NCBI GenBank assembly: GCA_028280785.1
Contig: JANQLF010000300.1
Location: 1-39,209 of the forward strand
Reading direction: 5' to 3'
Length of the DNA stretch: 39,209 nucleotides
Source: Planctomycetota bacterium
GTDB lineage: Bacteria; Planctomycetota; UBA11346
In this document: piece after piece, positions 1-8,923 of the stretch
How positions within the stretch are numbered: the first letter of the stretch is position 1
How the letters are laid out: the number at the start of each line of letters is the position of its first letter
The notes under the pieces: generated by a model
Told to the model about the DNA's origin: nothing
Databases searched by the model: none
The model's input: the letters and a program-made list of their open reading frames with translations, nothing else
Made by a program: the position numbers and the translations under genes

Positions 1-1
1 A

Positions 2-304
2 CGCCACATCACCAATAACCTAGACCAAGATTTAAGCCTTAAATCACTGGCTGATTACATCGGCCTATCAACATCCCATTTATCCAGTGAATTTAAGCGG
101 CAGTTTGACTGCTCCCCTGTTGATTTCGTCATCAAACAACGTCTTGAACACGCGAAATACTTACTCAGCAATCACATGCTGCGCGTTAATCAAATTGCCC
201 AACGCGTTGGTTATAATGACGTCTTTCACTTTTCGCGCATTTTCAAGAAACACTTCGGCGTAAGTCCGAAAATCATGCGCCAACAGGGCGGACAAGATCA
301 TTAA
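2..304 (+). CDS. AraC-family transcriptional regulator, C-terminal part
   Basis: Only the last 100 residues lie in the window; the frame is open from base 2 to a TAA at 302-304. They form the double helix-turn-helix DNA-binding domain of AraC/XylS regulators: a first HTH around SLKSLADYIGLSTSHLSSEF and a second around VNQIAQRVGYNDVFHFSRIF, followed by the family hallmark FKKHFGVSPK. The ligand-sensing N-terminal domain is outside the window. The gene converges on the LacI-family gene and shares its last four bases (TTAA) with it. By family habit it would activate a nearby sugar-use gene, but its target is not visible here. The family assignment is secure; the role is inferred. Confidence 0.93.
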   Translation, partial: RHITNNLDQDLSLKSLADYIGLSTSHLSSEFKRQFDCSPVDFVIKQRLEHAKYLLSNHMLRVNQIAQRVGYNDVFHFSRIFKKHFGVSPKIMRQQGGQDH

Positions 305-1251
305 GTAAATTGTGAGCGAAAGTGCTGAAACTCTTTAATCTGCACATCAATTTTAGCATCCGCTTGTTCACCAGCGATTAGCTTTTGGCATAAGGCAACG
401 GCATGCTGAGCCATCGACTCAAAATCCTGAACCGCTACGAAGACTTCCTGTGCAGGGAAACAATCACCATGCCATTTATCAAACCAGCCTATAAAAACCG
501 TGAGATCTTTCATATGCTCCGCATAGCCCTGCATGAGATGTGTTGCATGCCACTGCGACGAGACCAATAGAGCACAAGAATTCTTAATATTTGAAAAATC
601 GAAATCATCACTCGGATCACCATAAATAGTATGCTTACCCTTAAGCAATGCTTTCGCCGCATTGCTGCGATCCAAGGCTGATGTATTATGATCACCAAAG
701 GTAATTATATAATTATCAACACCGCGGTCCTTGCATTGTTTAATCAAATGTTCAACCGCCACATCTTGCTCACTGCTGACCACTGGTATTTTTGATTTAT
801 CAATACCACGATCCAAGCAAACAACAGGAATGCGCTGCTGTAATTTTTTCACCATGGCACGTTCGTTTGAAATGCTGGCCACAATGATGATTGCGCCATC
901 AACCAAACCTTGCCCCAATTGCTCAACAATGCGCTCATAGGTTTTCATATTACCGTGATGGGCCATGACCATACCTATATAATCATGCTCTTGCAGATAT
1001 TTACTTGCCGCATCAAAAAGCTCATTATCTGTGCCCGGTTCCAAACCATGCACAATAATCGCAATAGTATTCGTTTTCCCCGCTGCGAGTGAACGCGCTA
1101 ATAAATTAGGCAAGTAACCCATTTTCTTAGCCATCGCTTGAATGCGTTGCTGGGTATCAGCATGTACTCGCGGATCATTACGCATCGCGCGCGATGCTGT
1201 TGAAATATCAACATCGCACGCAGCGGCTACATCAGCGAGTTTAACAGCCAT
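301..1251 (-). CDS. LacI-family transcriptional repressor, probably of the alpha-mannosidase operon
   Basis: A 316-residue protein with an N-terminal LacI helix-turn-helix (VKLADVAAACDVDISTASRA, residues 3-22), a hinge helix region (LPNLLARSLAAGKTNTIAII) and a periplasmic-binding-protein-like effector domain to the end. It is slightly shorter than the usual 330-350 residues. It starts only four bases after the stop of the GH38 alpha-mannosidase on the same strand, so the two are almost certainly cotranscribed. An AAGG lies about nine bases before the ATG. The operon promoter carries two palindromes of the CAAGCGCTTG type, the symmetric central-CG design typical of LacI-family operators, so autoregulation with a mannose-related inducer is the simplest reading (inference). 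Confidence 0.92.
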   Translation of the reverse strand: MAVKLADVAAACDVDISTASRAMRNDPRVHADTQQRIQAMAKKMGYLPNLLARSLAAGKTNTIAIIVHGLEPGTDNELFDAASKYLQEHDYIGMVMAHHGNMKTYERIVEQLGQGLVDGAIIIVASISNERAMVKKLQQRIPVVCLDRGIDKSKIPVVSSEQDVAVEHLIKQCKDRGVDNYIITFGDHNTSALDRSNAAKALLKGKHTIYGDPSDDFDFSNIKNSCALLVSSQWHATHLMQGYAEHMKDLTVFIGWFDKWHGDCFPAQEVFVAVQDFESMAQHAVALCQKLIAGEQADAKIDVQIKEFQHFRSQFT

Positions 1252-1255
1252 GCCA

Positions 1256-4200
1256 TTAAGCCTTAAGCTTGTAAGTAAGAATTTCGAATGGTTTTAATTG
1301 CAAGGTAACTGAACCATCATGGGCGATAGCATCACCCTCATCCCATTCCATCATGCCACATAGATGTAACGTGGCATTATTGGGAATCTGTAATTCAGCT
1401 TTAGAATGCTTACCCTTCATTTCTACAGCCCGCACAATCCAGCAGTCTTCTTTTTCCGCTTTCTTTAATGCGGCCAGATGTATGTCTTCACTATTCAAAG
1501 TTGCCGGGAGCTGATTATCTGCTTGAGCGAATCCGTTAAAGACCACCGGTGTTTGATTGAGATTAAAGGCCTCGCGTTGCACATCTGATTGAATAACCGT
1601 ATTGGTATGCGGTAGGAATGCATAACGCAATTCATGCACCCCAATATCAGCATCTGGATCAGGCCAAGTTGGCGAACGCAGCACACATAAATCGATGACG
1701 TTGTTATGTAATTTATATCCATACTTACAGTTATTTAATAAGGAAACACCATATCCCGCATCGGACATATCCGCCCATTTATGTGCACAGACTTCGAAAC
1801 GTGAAATATCCCAAGCTGTATTGCGATGGGTCGGACGATTGGTGTAGCCGTACTGGATATCAAAACACGCCTGCTCTACATGTACATCAACCGGGAAGGC
1901 AACGCGCAAGACCTGGTGTTTTTCGTTCCAATCAACGCTGGTGTAAAAATCAAGTCGTTTAGAACCTGGCGTTAAGGATACATGTTGTTTGATAGCCGAA
2001 GAACCAATTTTGAGATCAAAATGCAAGTTAGAACGTACTGGACCATTACCCCCATGTTTGGCACTCACGCCTGTGGCCGATTCAGTGAATTCGTTTTCGT
2101 AATAAATATCGATATCCCAGGCATCGTAGTTAATAGGACGATCGTGATACAAACTAAAGACATTACCTTTGTCCTCGGCATGCATGATGTCTCGACCTAT
2201 TTCTTTATCATAGGCACTGATCATTTGGCCGTCGTTATTAAATTCATAACGCACTAAATCATTTTCTAAAACTAAGGCATCACCTGCGCTTAATGCGCCA
2301 GCGTTATCCGCTTTCGTAATGGTCACGAAACTCATCGCTGGTATTTCAACGGCTATAACAGTATTATCGCCTTCCGTTTGTGCAGCGTATCCTTCAGCAC
2401 CTGACCAGCCTTCCGGTAAAGTAATTTCACCAGTAAAGGTATCCGATAACGAATTAAATAAGGTCAATGCATTACCATCTTCGCTAAGAACTTGCGCTGC
2501 TACCTGTTGCTGCAATTGATCACATTGCTCGAGCAAGGCATCATACTGTTTATTAGTTTCCTCATAAACCATATTAATGCTCGAACCAGGAATAATGTCG
2601 TGGAATTGATTAACGAGGATTTGCTTCCACATATCGTCAAATGCAGCTAATGGATAGTCAGCCATCGAACCCATGGTGTAAAGCATTTCTAATTCACGCA
2701 TGCGCTGTTCGAGCAAACGATTCTTAAGTTTTACTTGAGCCTGCGTGGTGTAGGTACCGCGATGGTAGGCTAAATAGAGCTCACCGTGCCAAGTCGACAA
2801 CTCATCTTTGTGTTCGTGTAAACGTTTAAAGAAATTCTTCGCTGAATCGAACTTAACCTTTGGACATCCGTCGAGGTTTTCCTGGCGCTTGGCATATTCA
2901 ATAAAGTCTTCACGCGGTCCACCACCACCGTCACCAACACCAAACAACGAAATGAATTCAGGGAGGAAATGTTTTTCTTTAAAATTCTCACCAGAGAAAT
3001 TCATCTGCGACGAGCGCATATTACAGTTGTAGGTGTTTGCTGGTGGGAAATGGGTTAAAATATCAGTGCCATCAATGCCACGCCAATTAAAGGTGCTGTA
3101 TGGGAAATCGGTCCACTGCGACCAAGATATTTTTTGGGTTAAGAAGGTATCAACGCCACTCTTGTCCATGATTTGTGGCATCGCTGCGGAATAACCGAAT
3201 ACATCAGGAATCCACAGATTCTGCACATCCTCACCAAACTCATCCATATAAAAGTTCTTACCATGAATAAATTGACGAATCATCGATTCACCAGAAATTA
3301 CATTACAATCAGCTTCTACCCACATACCACCTTGTAATTCCCATTGACCGCGCTTATGCGCTGCTTTTATTTCTTCATACAATTCAGGGAATTCATCTTT
3401 GACCATCTGATAATGCTGTGGCTGTGAAGCACCAAAAACGTAATCGGGATAACGCTCCATTAAACGCAATTGATTGGCAAAAGTACGCGCACTTTTACGA
3501 ATCGTTTCACGAATAGGCCACAACCATGCGGTATCGATATGCGCGTGACCAACAGCCGCCGTTTGCAAGGCTGATGCACGAGCCGGCATTTGCATGTACT
3601 CTGATAAAACCTCGCGCGCTGCGGCGGCATTGCCACGCGCTTCGCCATAGACATCAATAGCCTTGTTTAAGCCATGGAGTATTTGTGCTTTTTTAACATC
3701 TTTATCTTCTAGATGATTATATAAATCATGCAGAACCTCGACGTCCATTAATAGATCAAACATTTCCTGATCAAAAACACGTAAACGGAAACGACGCGCT
3801 TCAACTAAACCCTTGCCATAGCGCTCGGGATCTTGTGGCTCGGTGTCTGGATAATCTTTTGGCGTCGTACCCCACGGCCGCACTGTTGAAGCTTCTAAAT
3901 AAAATTCGACCGCCTCGCCACCTTTGGCAGATTCACTAACAGTGAATAAATCACGACTAAATTCGAGATCAAAGACCGATTCATTGGTGATACCCTGTAA
4001 TGGCAAACCGTCAGTAGATAATAAAAGTGCTTCGGCATTAAAATCTAATTCGGCGACGACACGTTTACCCGCCCACTCTTGCGGAATTGATCCTTTTAAG
4101 TGGACCATCGCCACTTCCCATGTTGCAGCGATTTTATCACCTTGATGCAAAGGCTTAAATTCACCATCAATTGCATCTTTAAAGCCGCGATAATCTTCAA

Positions 4201-4321
4201 GATGACGATAGCTCGCTTCAAAGTCCTGCTGCTCAGCTAATACATGGTGCTTGATGCGTTGGCGAAATTTCCAAGCGCGATTGGCGAAGAACGTAGTGAA
4301 TTTTTCATTGACGGTTTGCAT
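1256..4321 (-). CDS. GH38 alpha-mannosidase (cytosolic MAN2C1-like type)
   Basis: A 1021-residue retaining alpha-mannosidase with no signal peptide, so probably cytoplasmic, trimming mannose from imported oligosaccharides. The GH38 metal-binding motif HAHIDTAWLW gives H259, H261 and D263, and the nucleophile is expected at D373 in LWIPDVFGYS. Further GH38 signatures are WELQGGMWVEADCN and NQFHDIIPGSS. The C-terminal half is beta-rich, as in the family, and the length is usual. The ATG at 4321 was chosen because AAAGGAAACAG precedes it. An in-frame start 12 codons further up lies inside an operator and would put translation through the regulatory site. It is the first gene of an operon with the LacI regulator and is divergent from the D-2-hydroxyacid dehydrogenase. 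The family call is very firm; linkage specificity is not readable. Confidence 0.96.
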   Translation of the reverse strand: MQTVNEKFTTFFANRAWKFRQRIKHHVLAEQQDFEASYRHLEDYRGFKDAIDGEFKPLHQGDKIAATWEVAMVHLKGSIPQEWAGKRVVAELDFNAEALLLSTDGLPLQGITNESVFDLEFSRDLFTVSESAKGGEAVEFYLEASTVRPWGTTPKDYPDTEPQDPERYGKGLVEARRFRLRVFDQEMFDLLMDVEVLHDLYNHLEDKDVKKAQILHGLNKAIDVYGEARGNAAAAREVLSEYMQMPARASALQTAAVGHAHIDTAWLWPIRETIRKSARTFANQLRLMERYPDYVFGASQPQHYQMVKDEFPELYEEIKAAHKRGQWELQGGMWVEADCNVISGESMIRQFIHGKNFYMDEFGEDVQNLWIPDVFGYSAAMPQIMDKSGVDTFLTQKISWSQWTDFPYSTFNWRGIDGTDILTHFPPANTYNCNMRSSQMNFSGENFKEKHFLPEFISLFGVGDGGGGPREDFIEYAKRQENLDGCPKVKFDSAKNFFKRLHEHKDELSTWHGELYLAYHRGTYTTQAQVKLKNRLLEQRMRELEMLYTMGSMADYPLAAFDDMWKQILVNQFHDIIPGSSINMVYEETNKQYDALLEQCDQLQQQVAAQVLSEDGNALTLFNSLSDTFTGEITLPEGWSGAEGYAAQTEGDNTVIAVEIPAMSFVTITKADNAGALSAGDALVLENDLVRYEFNNDGQMISAYDKEIGRDIMHAEDKGNVFSLYHDRPINYDAWDIDIYYENEFTESATGVSAKHGGNGPVRSNLHFDLKIGSSAIKQHVSLTPGSKRLDFYTSVDWNEKHQVLRVAFPVDVHVEQACFDIQYGYTNRPTHRNTAWDISRFEVCAHKWADMSDAGYGVSLLNNCKYGYKLHNNVIDLCVLRSPTWPDPDADIGVHELRYAFLPHTNTVIQSDVQREAFNLNQTPVVFNGFAQADNQLPATLNSEDIHLAALKKAEKEDCWIVRAVEMKGKHSKAELQIPNNATLHLCGMMEWDEGDAIAHDGSVTLQLKPFEILTYKLKA

Positions 4322-4334
4322 CTGTTTCCTTTCA

Positions 4335-4350
4335 ATACAAGCGCTTGTAT
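4335..4350. promoter_or_regulatory. LacI-type operator 1 (perfect 16-bp palindrome)
   Basis: ATACAAGCGCTTGTAT is a perfect palindrome with a central CG, the usual symmetry of LacI/GalR operators. It overlaps the proposed -10 hexamer of the mannosidase promoter. Its centre is 22 bp from that of the second operator, about two helical turns, so two dimers could sit on the same DNA face. Binding by the neighbouring LacI protein is inferred. Confidence 0.8.
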
Positions 4351-4373
4351 ACAGCAATACAAGCGCTTGTAAA
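4346..4373 (-). promoter_or_regulatory. Candidate sigma-70-type promoter of the alpha-mannosidase/LacI operon
   Basis: Read on the minus strand, TTTACA (4373-4368) and TATACA (4351-4346) are separated by 16 bp, about 25 bp upstream of the ATG. Both hexamers lie partly within the two palindromic operators, which suits direct repression by occlusion. The hexamers deviate from consensus, so their exact placement is tentative. Confidence 0.5.
4357..4372. promoter_or_regulatory. LacI-type operator 2
   Basis: ATACAAGCGCTTGTAA repeats the first operator with one mismatch at its outer end; the inner 14 bp (4358-4371) are a perfect palindrome. It overlaps the proposed -35 hexamer of the mannosidase promoter. 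It lies about 55 bp before the divergent dehydrogenase start, so it could also influence that gene. Confidence 0.78.
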
Positions 4374-4425
4374 GATTGCGAGCTACTAGGCTTGCAAGAC
4401 TTAAGGCTGCCGAGAACATGCGCAC

Positions 4426-5382
4426 ATGAAAATAGCTATTCTCGACGCCTACACTGCCAATCCCGGCGATTTATCCTGGGAAGCCTTCGAAAAGCTCGGT
4501 GAACTCAGTATTTACGAGCGCACAGCACCTGAGGAACTACTCGAACGCTGCAAGGATGTCACTGCTGTCCTGAGCAACAAAGTACCCCTCAAGCGCGAGC
4601 ACATCACCGCTTTGCCACAACTCCAATACATCGGCGTTACCGCAACTGGCTATAACATAATCGACACCATTGCAGCAAGAGAAAATCAAATCGCCGTAAC
4701 CAATGTTCCAGGCTACAGCACTGACTCCGTCGCCCAATGTGTATTCGCCCATATTTTGGAGTTAAGCAATCACACTGCCCTCCACGCTGAAGCTGTCCGC
4801 AATGACGCCTGGACCAAATCACCGGATTTTTGTTTTTGGCACAAACCAATTCGTGAATTACATAACTTAACCTTAGGCTTAATAGGTTTTGGGGCGATTG
4901 CCCAGGCAGTCGCAAAAATTGGACGTGCGTTTGGCATGCGCATCATTGCGCATACTCGTACCGCCAAAGACATTCCCGATGTCGAGTTTGTTGATCGGGA
5001 GACGTTGTTTAAAGAATCGGATTTTATTTCGCTGCATTGCCCCCTGACCAATGATACCGAAGGCATTATTAATAGTGTCAATTTAAAGCTTATGAAATCA
5101 GACGCCCTATTAATTAACACAGGACGCGGTCAGCTAGTTGATGAGCAAGCATTGGCCGATGCTTTAAACAATGAAGAAATAGGTGGTGCCGGGCTTGATG
5201 TCCTCAGTAGCGAACCACCACAATCTAACAATCCCCTGTTATCAGCTAAAAATTGCTTTATCACGCCGCATATTGCCTGGGCCAGCAAAGCTGCACGCCA
5301 ACGCCTCATTGATCAGTGTTTTGATAATCTCAAAGCTTTTATTGGCGGTCAGCGATTAAACCGCGTCGAATCACCTCTTTGA
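4426..5382 (+). CDS. D-2-hydroxyacid dehydrogenase (glycerate/hydroxypyruvate-reductase-like)
   Basis: A 318-residue NAD(P)-dependent D-isomer-specific 2-hydroxyacid dehydrogenase. The Rossmann motif is [13 protein letters not shown] (151-163). The catalytic triad of the family is visible as R234 (INTGRG), E263 (SSEPP) and H282 (TPHIAWAS). The overall pattern, including [13 protein letters not shown], resembles the glycerate dehydrogenase (HprA) subgroup, which reduces hydroxypyruvate or glyoxylate, but substrate cannot be fixed from sequence. It is divergent from the alpha-mannosidase and its start lies about 55 bp from operator 2. No strong ribosome binding site precedes the ATG. Its 3' end overlaps the convergent DUF817 gene by 12 bp. 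Confidence 0.9.
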   Translation: MKIAILDAYTANPGDLSWEAFEKLGELSIYERTAPEELLERCKDVTAVLSNKVPLKREHITALPQLQYIGVTATGYNIIDTIAARENQIAVTNVPGYSTDSVAQCVFAHILELSNHTALHAEAVRNDAWTKSPDFCFWHKPIRELHNLTLGLIGFGAIAQAVAKIGRAFGMRIIAHTRTAKDIPDVEFVDRETLFKESDFISLHCPLTNDTEGIINSVNLKLMKSDALLINTGRGQLVDEQALADALNNEEIGGAGLDVLSSEPPQSNNPLLSAKNCFITPHIAWASKAARQRLIDQCFDNLKAFIGGQRLNRVESPL

Positions 5383-6183
5383 TTCTCTGTCATAAATTTC
5401 AATGTCATGAATCAGCGTGATCAACACAAAGCTGAGCAACATTAACATATACCACGATGTCAACTTCGAAAACGAAACCATCTTCCACTCTGCAGATTGG
5501 TTGGGATAGATCCAAATGTTGGCGTAGGTCGCTATATTCTCTGCAAACCAAATAAACAACGCCACCAAGAACCAACCGACCAACAATGGCATATAACGAT
5601 GCTTTTTATCCAACAAGAAGTAAATATTGGTTTTATAGTATAACAGAACAGTAACACCGATAAGCACCCAACGAAAATCCCAAATAAAATGATGGGTAAA
5701 GAAGTTGATGTAAATAAGCGCAACCAATACGACCGTATACGACCGTTGTGGATAATAAGAAAACTTGAAATCGAATATACGCCAAATACGCGCAATATAG
5801 GAACCAACAGCACTGTACATAAAACCGGTAAATAATGGCACATTGCCGATGCCAAAAACATACTCCTCTGGATACGTCCAAGACCCTATTGCATCAGAGG
5901 TTTTAAATAGCTCCATAATCGTCGCGACGATATGAAAAATAATGATCACCAAGGCCTCTTGCTTAGATTCCAAGCGAAAGACCAACAAGATGACCTGGAA
6001 GAGAATCGCTGCTAAAAAAATGAAGTCATAGCGATGCAAAAAGTCAATTGGATACCAAAACTTGGTAATCAACATCAATGCCAGCAAGAAAGCACCGAAT
6101 ATACAAGCACTCGCCTGCTTATAAGTGAAGAGCCAAAATTCTTTTAGAAGTGTATGAAGGAAAGGTTCTTGTTCAGTGGGCAC
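5371..6183 (-). CDS. DUF817-family integral membrane protein
   Basis: A 270-residue hydrophobic protein with roughly seven to eight membrane segments. The pattern [17 protein letters not shown], then [52 protein letters not shown] and [10 protein letters not shown] matches DUF817, a family of unknown function in several bacterial phyla. The start is GTG at 6183, since an in-frame stop lies five codons upstream and the next ATG would remove conserved N-terminal sequence. It follows the sugar isomerase gene by 21 bp on the same strand and is probably the last gene of that operon. Its 3' end overlaps the convergent dehydrogenase by 12 bp. A transport or sensing role would be a guess. Confidence 0.85.
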   Translation of the reverse strand: MPTEQEPFLHTLLKEFWLFTYKQASACIFGAFLLALMLITKFWYPIDFLHRYDFIFLAAILFQVILLVFRLESKQEALVIIIFHIVATIMELFKTSDAIGSWTYPEEYVFGIGNVPLFTGFMYSAVGSYIARIWRIFDFKFSYYPQRSYTVVLVALIYINFFTHHFIWDFRWVLIGVTVLLYYKTNIYFLLDKKHRYMPLLVGWFLVALFIWFAENIATYANIWIYPNQSAEWKMVSFSKLTSWYMLMLLSFVLITLIHDIEIYDRESKR

Positions 6184-6204
6184 GTGAACAATGGCTTAAC
6201 TAGT

Positions 6205-7035
6205 TTAAACCAATTGAGCAAGCGCATTTTTCATTGCTCTAATATTTCGCTTCGCTGCATCCATTTGATCACCCTCAATGTCAGAAGTCACATAACCAGC
6301 AAAACCTATTTCCTGAATAGCGTTAAAAACTTCCTCTGCTTGCAAATCCCCCTCACCGAGCGGCACTAAGCTATGTGGAATTCCCGCTGCGACACCGATG
6401 TCTTGCTGCCTTTGTCTGTCTAATTTACAGTCTTTAATTTGGATATGATAGATACGGTTCTTCCATTGACGCAATAATGCGGCTGTATCCAATGCTAAAT
6501 AAACCGTATGCGAAGTGTCAAATTCAAGCCCAAGAGCCGTGCTATCGCATGCTTCAAATATCAATTGCCAATGCGCAGGGCAATAGGCCATATTTTGTGC
6601 GCGAAACGGCATCCCACCAAACATGGGGCAATTTTCGAAGCATATTTTTAAGCCACGCCGCTCTGCCTCACGGGCATGGCACTCATAAACCCGTGCAAAT
6701 TCGACTGCATTTTCATCCATGGTTTTCGTATAATCAAAGCCTGCAAAATTAGTTACTGTCGGAGCCGAAAGCTCCTCAGCAATGTGCAAGGCTTTTTTTA
6801 CTTGCCGATGCTCATGTTCCTGTGCGGTTTTATCCGGTCCCAACATAGCACAGGACATAGCATTCACTGACGCCACTTGCACACCAGTTTCTTTTATCGC
6901 TGATTTAATCTGGACTAAACGTTCTTCATCAGGTAAGTGAATTTGAACCGCATCAAGACCTTGTTCTTCAGCAAAGCGAAACATGCCTGCGATATTGTGT
7001 TTAAACGTTCCTAATTCTTTTTGTGCTAATTTCAT
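6205..7035 (-). CDS. Sugar phosphate isomerase/epimerase, xylose-isomerase-like TIM barrel
   Basis: A 276-residue AP-endonuclease-2/xylose-isomerase-like (beta/alpha)8 protein. Barrel strand-end motifs with likely divalent-metal ligands are visible: KICFENCPMFGG, ALGLEFDTSHT, IYHIQIKDCK and GYVTSDIEGD. Such enzymes isomerise, epimerise or oxidise free sugars, inositols or keto sugars. The gene starts one base after the stop of the Gfo/Idh oxidoreductase, with GGAG as ribosome binding site, so the pair is translationally linked and likely acts on successive intermediates of one sugar. The exact substrate is unknown. Confidence 0.88.
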   Translation of the reverse strand: MKLAQKELGTFKHNIAGMFRFAEEQGLDAVQIHLPDEERLVQIKSAIKETGVQVASVNAMSCAMLGPDKTAQEHEHRQVKKALHIAEELSAPTVTNFAGFDYTKTMDENAVEFARVYECHAREAERRGLKICFENCPMFGGMPFRAQNMAYCPAHWQLIFEACDSTALGLEFDTSHTVYLALDTAALLRQWKNRIYHIQIKDCKLDRQRQQDIGVAAGIPHSLVPLGEGDLQAEEVFNAIQEIGFAGYVTSDIEGDQMDAAKRNIRAMKNALAQLV

Positions 7036-7036
7036 T

Positions 7037-8023
7037 TTAAACTCCCACTGCCTCTAAAACTTCAACACGTTCAGGCTGCGCAGAATCAATTGATCGTACT
7101 ATCGCTTCATATATGGCAGCGGTATGACATAAGTCGCGAATATCCCCATCAGGCTTGCGTCCATTAGCAATCGCATCAATGAACGCCTGCATCTCACCAC
7201 GAAATCCCTGTAAGTCAGACGAATTACCTGAAGCAGAAAAACTTGGTGTAAAGCCACCACAGGGGTCGTTCCCTTGATAAGCGGTGCAGAACAGACCGTC
7301 TTTAACACTGACTGCGTTCATGCCTGTACCAAGCACGCGTACTTCCTCCCAATTCCCACCAGGACTCGCTAATATTAAATTACCCACTGCACCGTTAACG
7401 TATCGCAAATTTATACAGGTCGCTCGGTAATCTTTCTCATTTTTAATAGCATGCACTTCTTTAATCGGTCCACCAATCCATGTCATAGCATCAATCATAT
7501 GGCAACCCCATTGCCAGTGAAATCCGCCTGCAACTTGGTTGTTGCCACCCATAGCACGATAACCCTGTACTAAACAAATATCACCGAATTCTTCTTTAGT
7601 ATAAAATTCCCTAGCTTTTAAGAACGCTGGTGTGTAGCGCTTTTTATAGGCACCCATACAAATTTTTTGTGTGACTTCACTCGCACGTAACATTTCCATA
7701 GAAGCAACCAAGTTTGGGGCATGTGGTTTCTCGACGTAGACATGATAACCAGCTTCCATGATTTCCTGAGACAGCGATGCATGTGCTTTATCACCAATAC
7801 AAAGCATCACTCCATCTGGATTTTCAGCTGTGAGCATTTCACGCCAATCCTGATAATGACGGTGAACACCATGCTGCGAACCAATTGAACGCGCTCGTTC
7901 AAGGTCCAAATCACAATTAGCTACAATCTCAACATTATTCAGCTGAAAAAAACAAGGATAAATTTGTGCTGATGCATGTGCCCCCGCGCCAATCATGCAT
8001 AATCGTACTGCTTGTTTACTCAT
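7037..8023 (-). CDS. Gfo/Idh/MocA-family NAD(P)-dependent oxidoreductase
   Basis: A 328-residue sugar/polyol dehydrogenase. The N-terminal Rossmann fold begins with RLCMIGAGAHASAQ. The family motif VEKPHAP supplies the conserved lysine K99. HWQWGCHMIDAMTWIGGP contains the substrate-side His/Asp pattern of the C-terminal domain. AAGGAG precedes the ATG. It is first in an operon with a TIM-barrel isomerase and DUF817, and divergent from an AraC regulator across 103 bp, so that regulator is its likely activator. Oxidoreductase plus isomerase pairs of this kind commonly convert unusual sugars through keto intermediates; the actual sugar is not readable. Confidence 0.9.
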   Translation of the reverse strand: MSKQAVRLCMIGAGAHASAQIYPCFFQLNNVEIVANCDLDLERARSIGSQHGVHRHYQDWREMLTAENPDGVMLCIGDKAHASLSQEIMEAGYHVYVEKPHAPNLVASMEMLRASEVTQKICMGAYKKRYTPAFLKAREFYTKEEFGDICLVQGYRAMGGNNQVAGGFHWQWGCHMIDAMTWIGGPIKEVHAIKNEKDYRATCINLRYVNGAVGNLILASPGGNWEEVRVLGTGMNAVSVKDGLFCTAYQGNDPCGGFTPSFSASGNSSDLQGFRGEMQAFIDAIANGRKPDGDIRDLCHTAAIYEAIVRSIDSAQPERVEVLEAVGV

Positions 8024-8126
8024 CTGTAACTCCTTATGCCGTGTATCATATAATATTCTTTCATAAAACCATGGATGCGCGTCCTAATATAGATGGATAT
8101 TTGTACTGACTGGATAAGATCCCAGC

Positions 8127-8918
8127 ATGCATCCACAGGTTTTGGCCGCACAGCAATGTCAACGCAGTCATCCCCACGACACTGGCTTTCGTCAATTACC
8201 GTGGGCATTAATCCAATATGTCGAAAATGGGCCCTACAATGTAGACTGTGATCAACAACTGAGCCTCAATGCCGGAGAAGCGTGGATCATCCCCCCTAAA
8301 ATGCCCAATCGTGTTTATGCACCAAAGAAAAACACAAGCATCAATACAACTTGGATACACTTTCGCTGTCAATTAAAAGACAGCAGTGATATCTTTGATC
8401 ACTATACATTTCCAAGAATGCTTAATAAAAATGATGCGACCGAATTACGCAAAAGCATGAACAAACTTTTACACAGCCATACTCACACCGGCGATTCAAT
8501 TTCAATGCAGATCCAATTCGAAAAGCGTAAACTTCTATTTCTCGAACGGTTACTGAGCTTCGGAACCCAGCGCACGTTGCAGCTCCATCCTCGGACCCAG
8601 GAAATAAAATCATTGCTCATGCATGTCGGTCAAAATCTATCGCGTAAATGGGACCGTGATCTGATGGCACAAGAAGTGGCTTTATCACCCAGTCGCTTTC
8701 ATGATGTGTTCAAAGCAGTAACCAACGAATCACCAGCACAATGGTTGCGTCAACAACGCGTTGATCACGCCAAAGACCTGCTCGCTCATTCCAATTTGTC
8801 AATTCAAGACATCGCTGTCGAATGTGGATTCGATGACCCCTACCATTTCAGTCGCGTTTTCAAACAATGCGAAGGAGATAGTCCACGGACATGGCGCAAG
8901 AATAATACCTTAACGTAG
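8127..8918 (+). CDS. AraC-family transcriptional regulator
   Basis: A 263-residue regulator with an N-terminal cupin-like sensor domain (SLNAGEAWIIPPKMPNRVYA, around residues 50-70) and a C-terminal double helix-turn-helix: LMAQEVALSPSRFHDVFKAV and LSIQDIAVECGFDDPYHFSR, then the hallmark RVFKQCEGDSPRTWR. The start is the ATG at 8127; only a weak GGATAAGAT lies upstream. It is divergent from the oxidoreductase/isomerase/DUF817 operon, whose expression it probably controls (inference). It ends five bases before the convergent serine hydrolase gene. Confidence 0.92.
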   Translation: MHPQVLAAQQCQRSHPHDTGFRQLPWALIQYVENGPYNVDCDQQLSLNAGEAWIIPPKMPNRVYAPKKNTSINTTWIHFRCQLKDSSDIFDHYTFPRMLNKNDATELRKSMNKLLHSHTHTGDSISMQIQFEKRKLLFLERLLSFGTQRTLQLHPRTQEIKSLLMHVGQNLSRKWDRDLMAQEVALSPSRFHDVFKAVTNESPAQWLRQQRVDHAKDLLAHSNLSIQDIAVECGFDDPYHFSRVFKQCEGDSPRTWRKNNTLT

Positions 8919-8923
8919 CGTTT

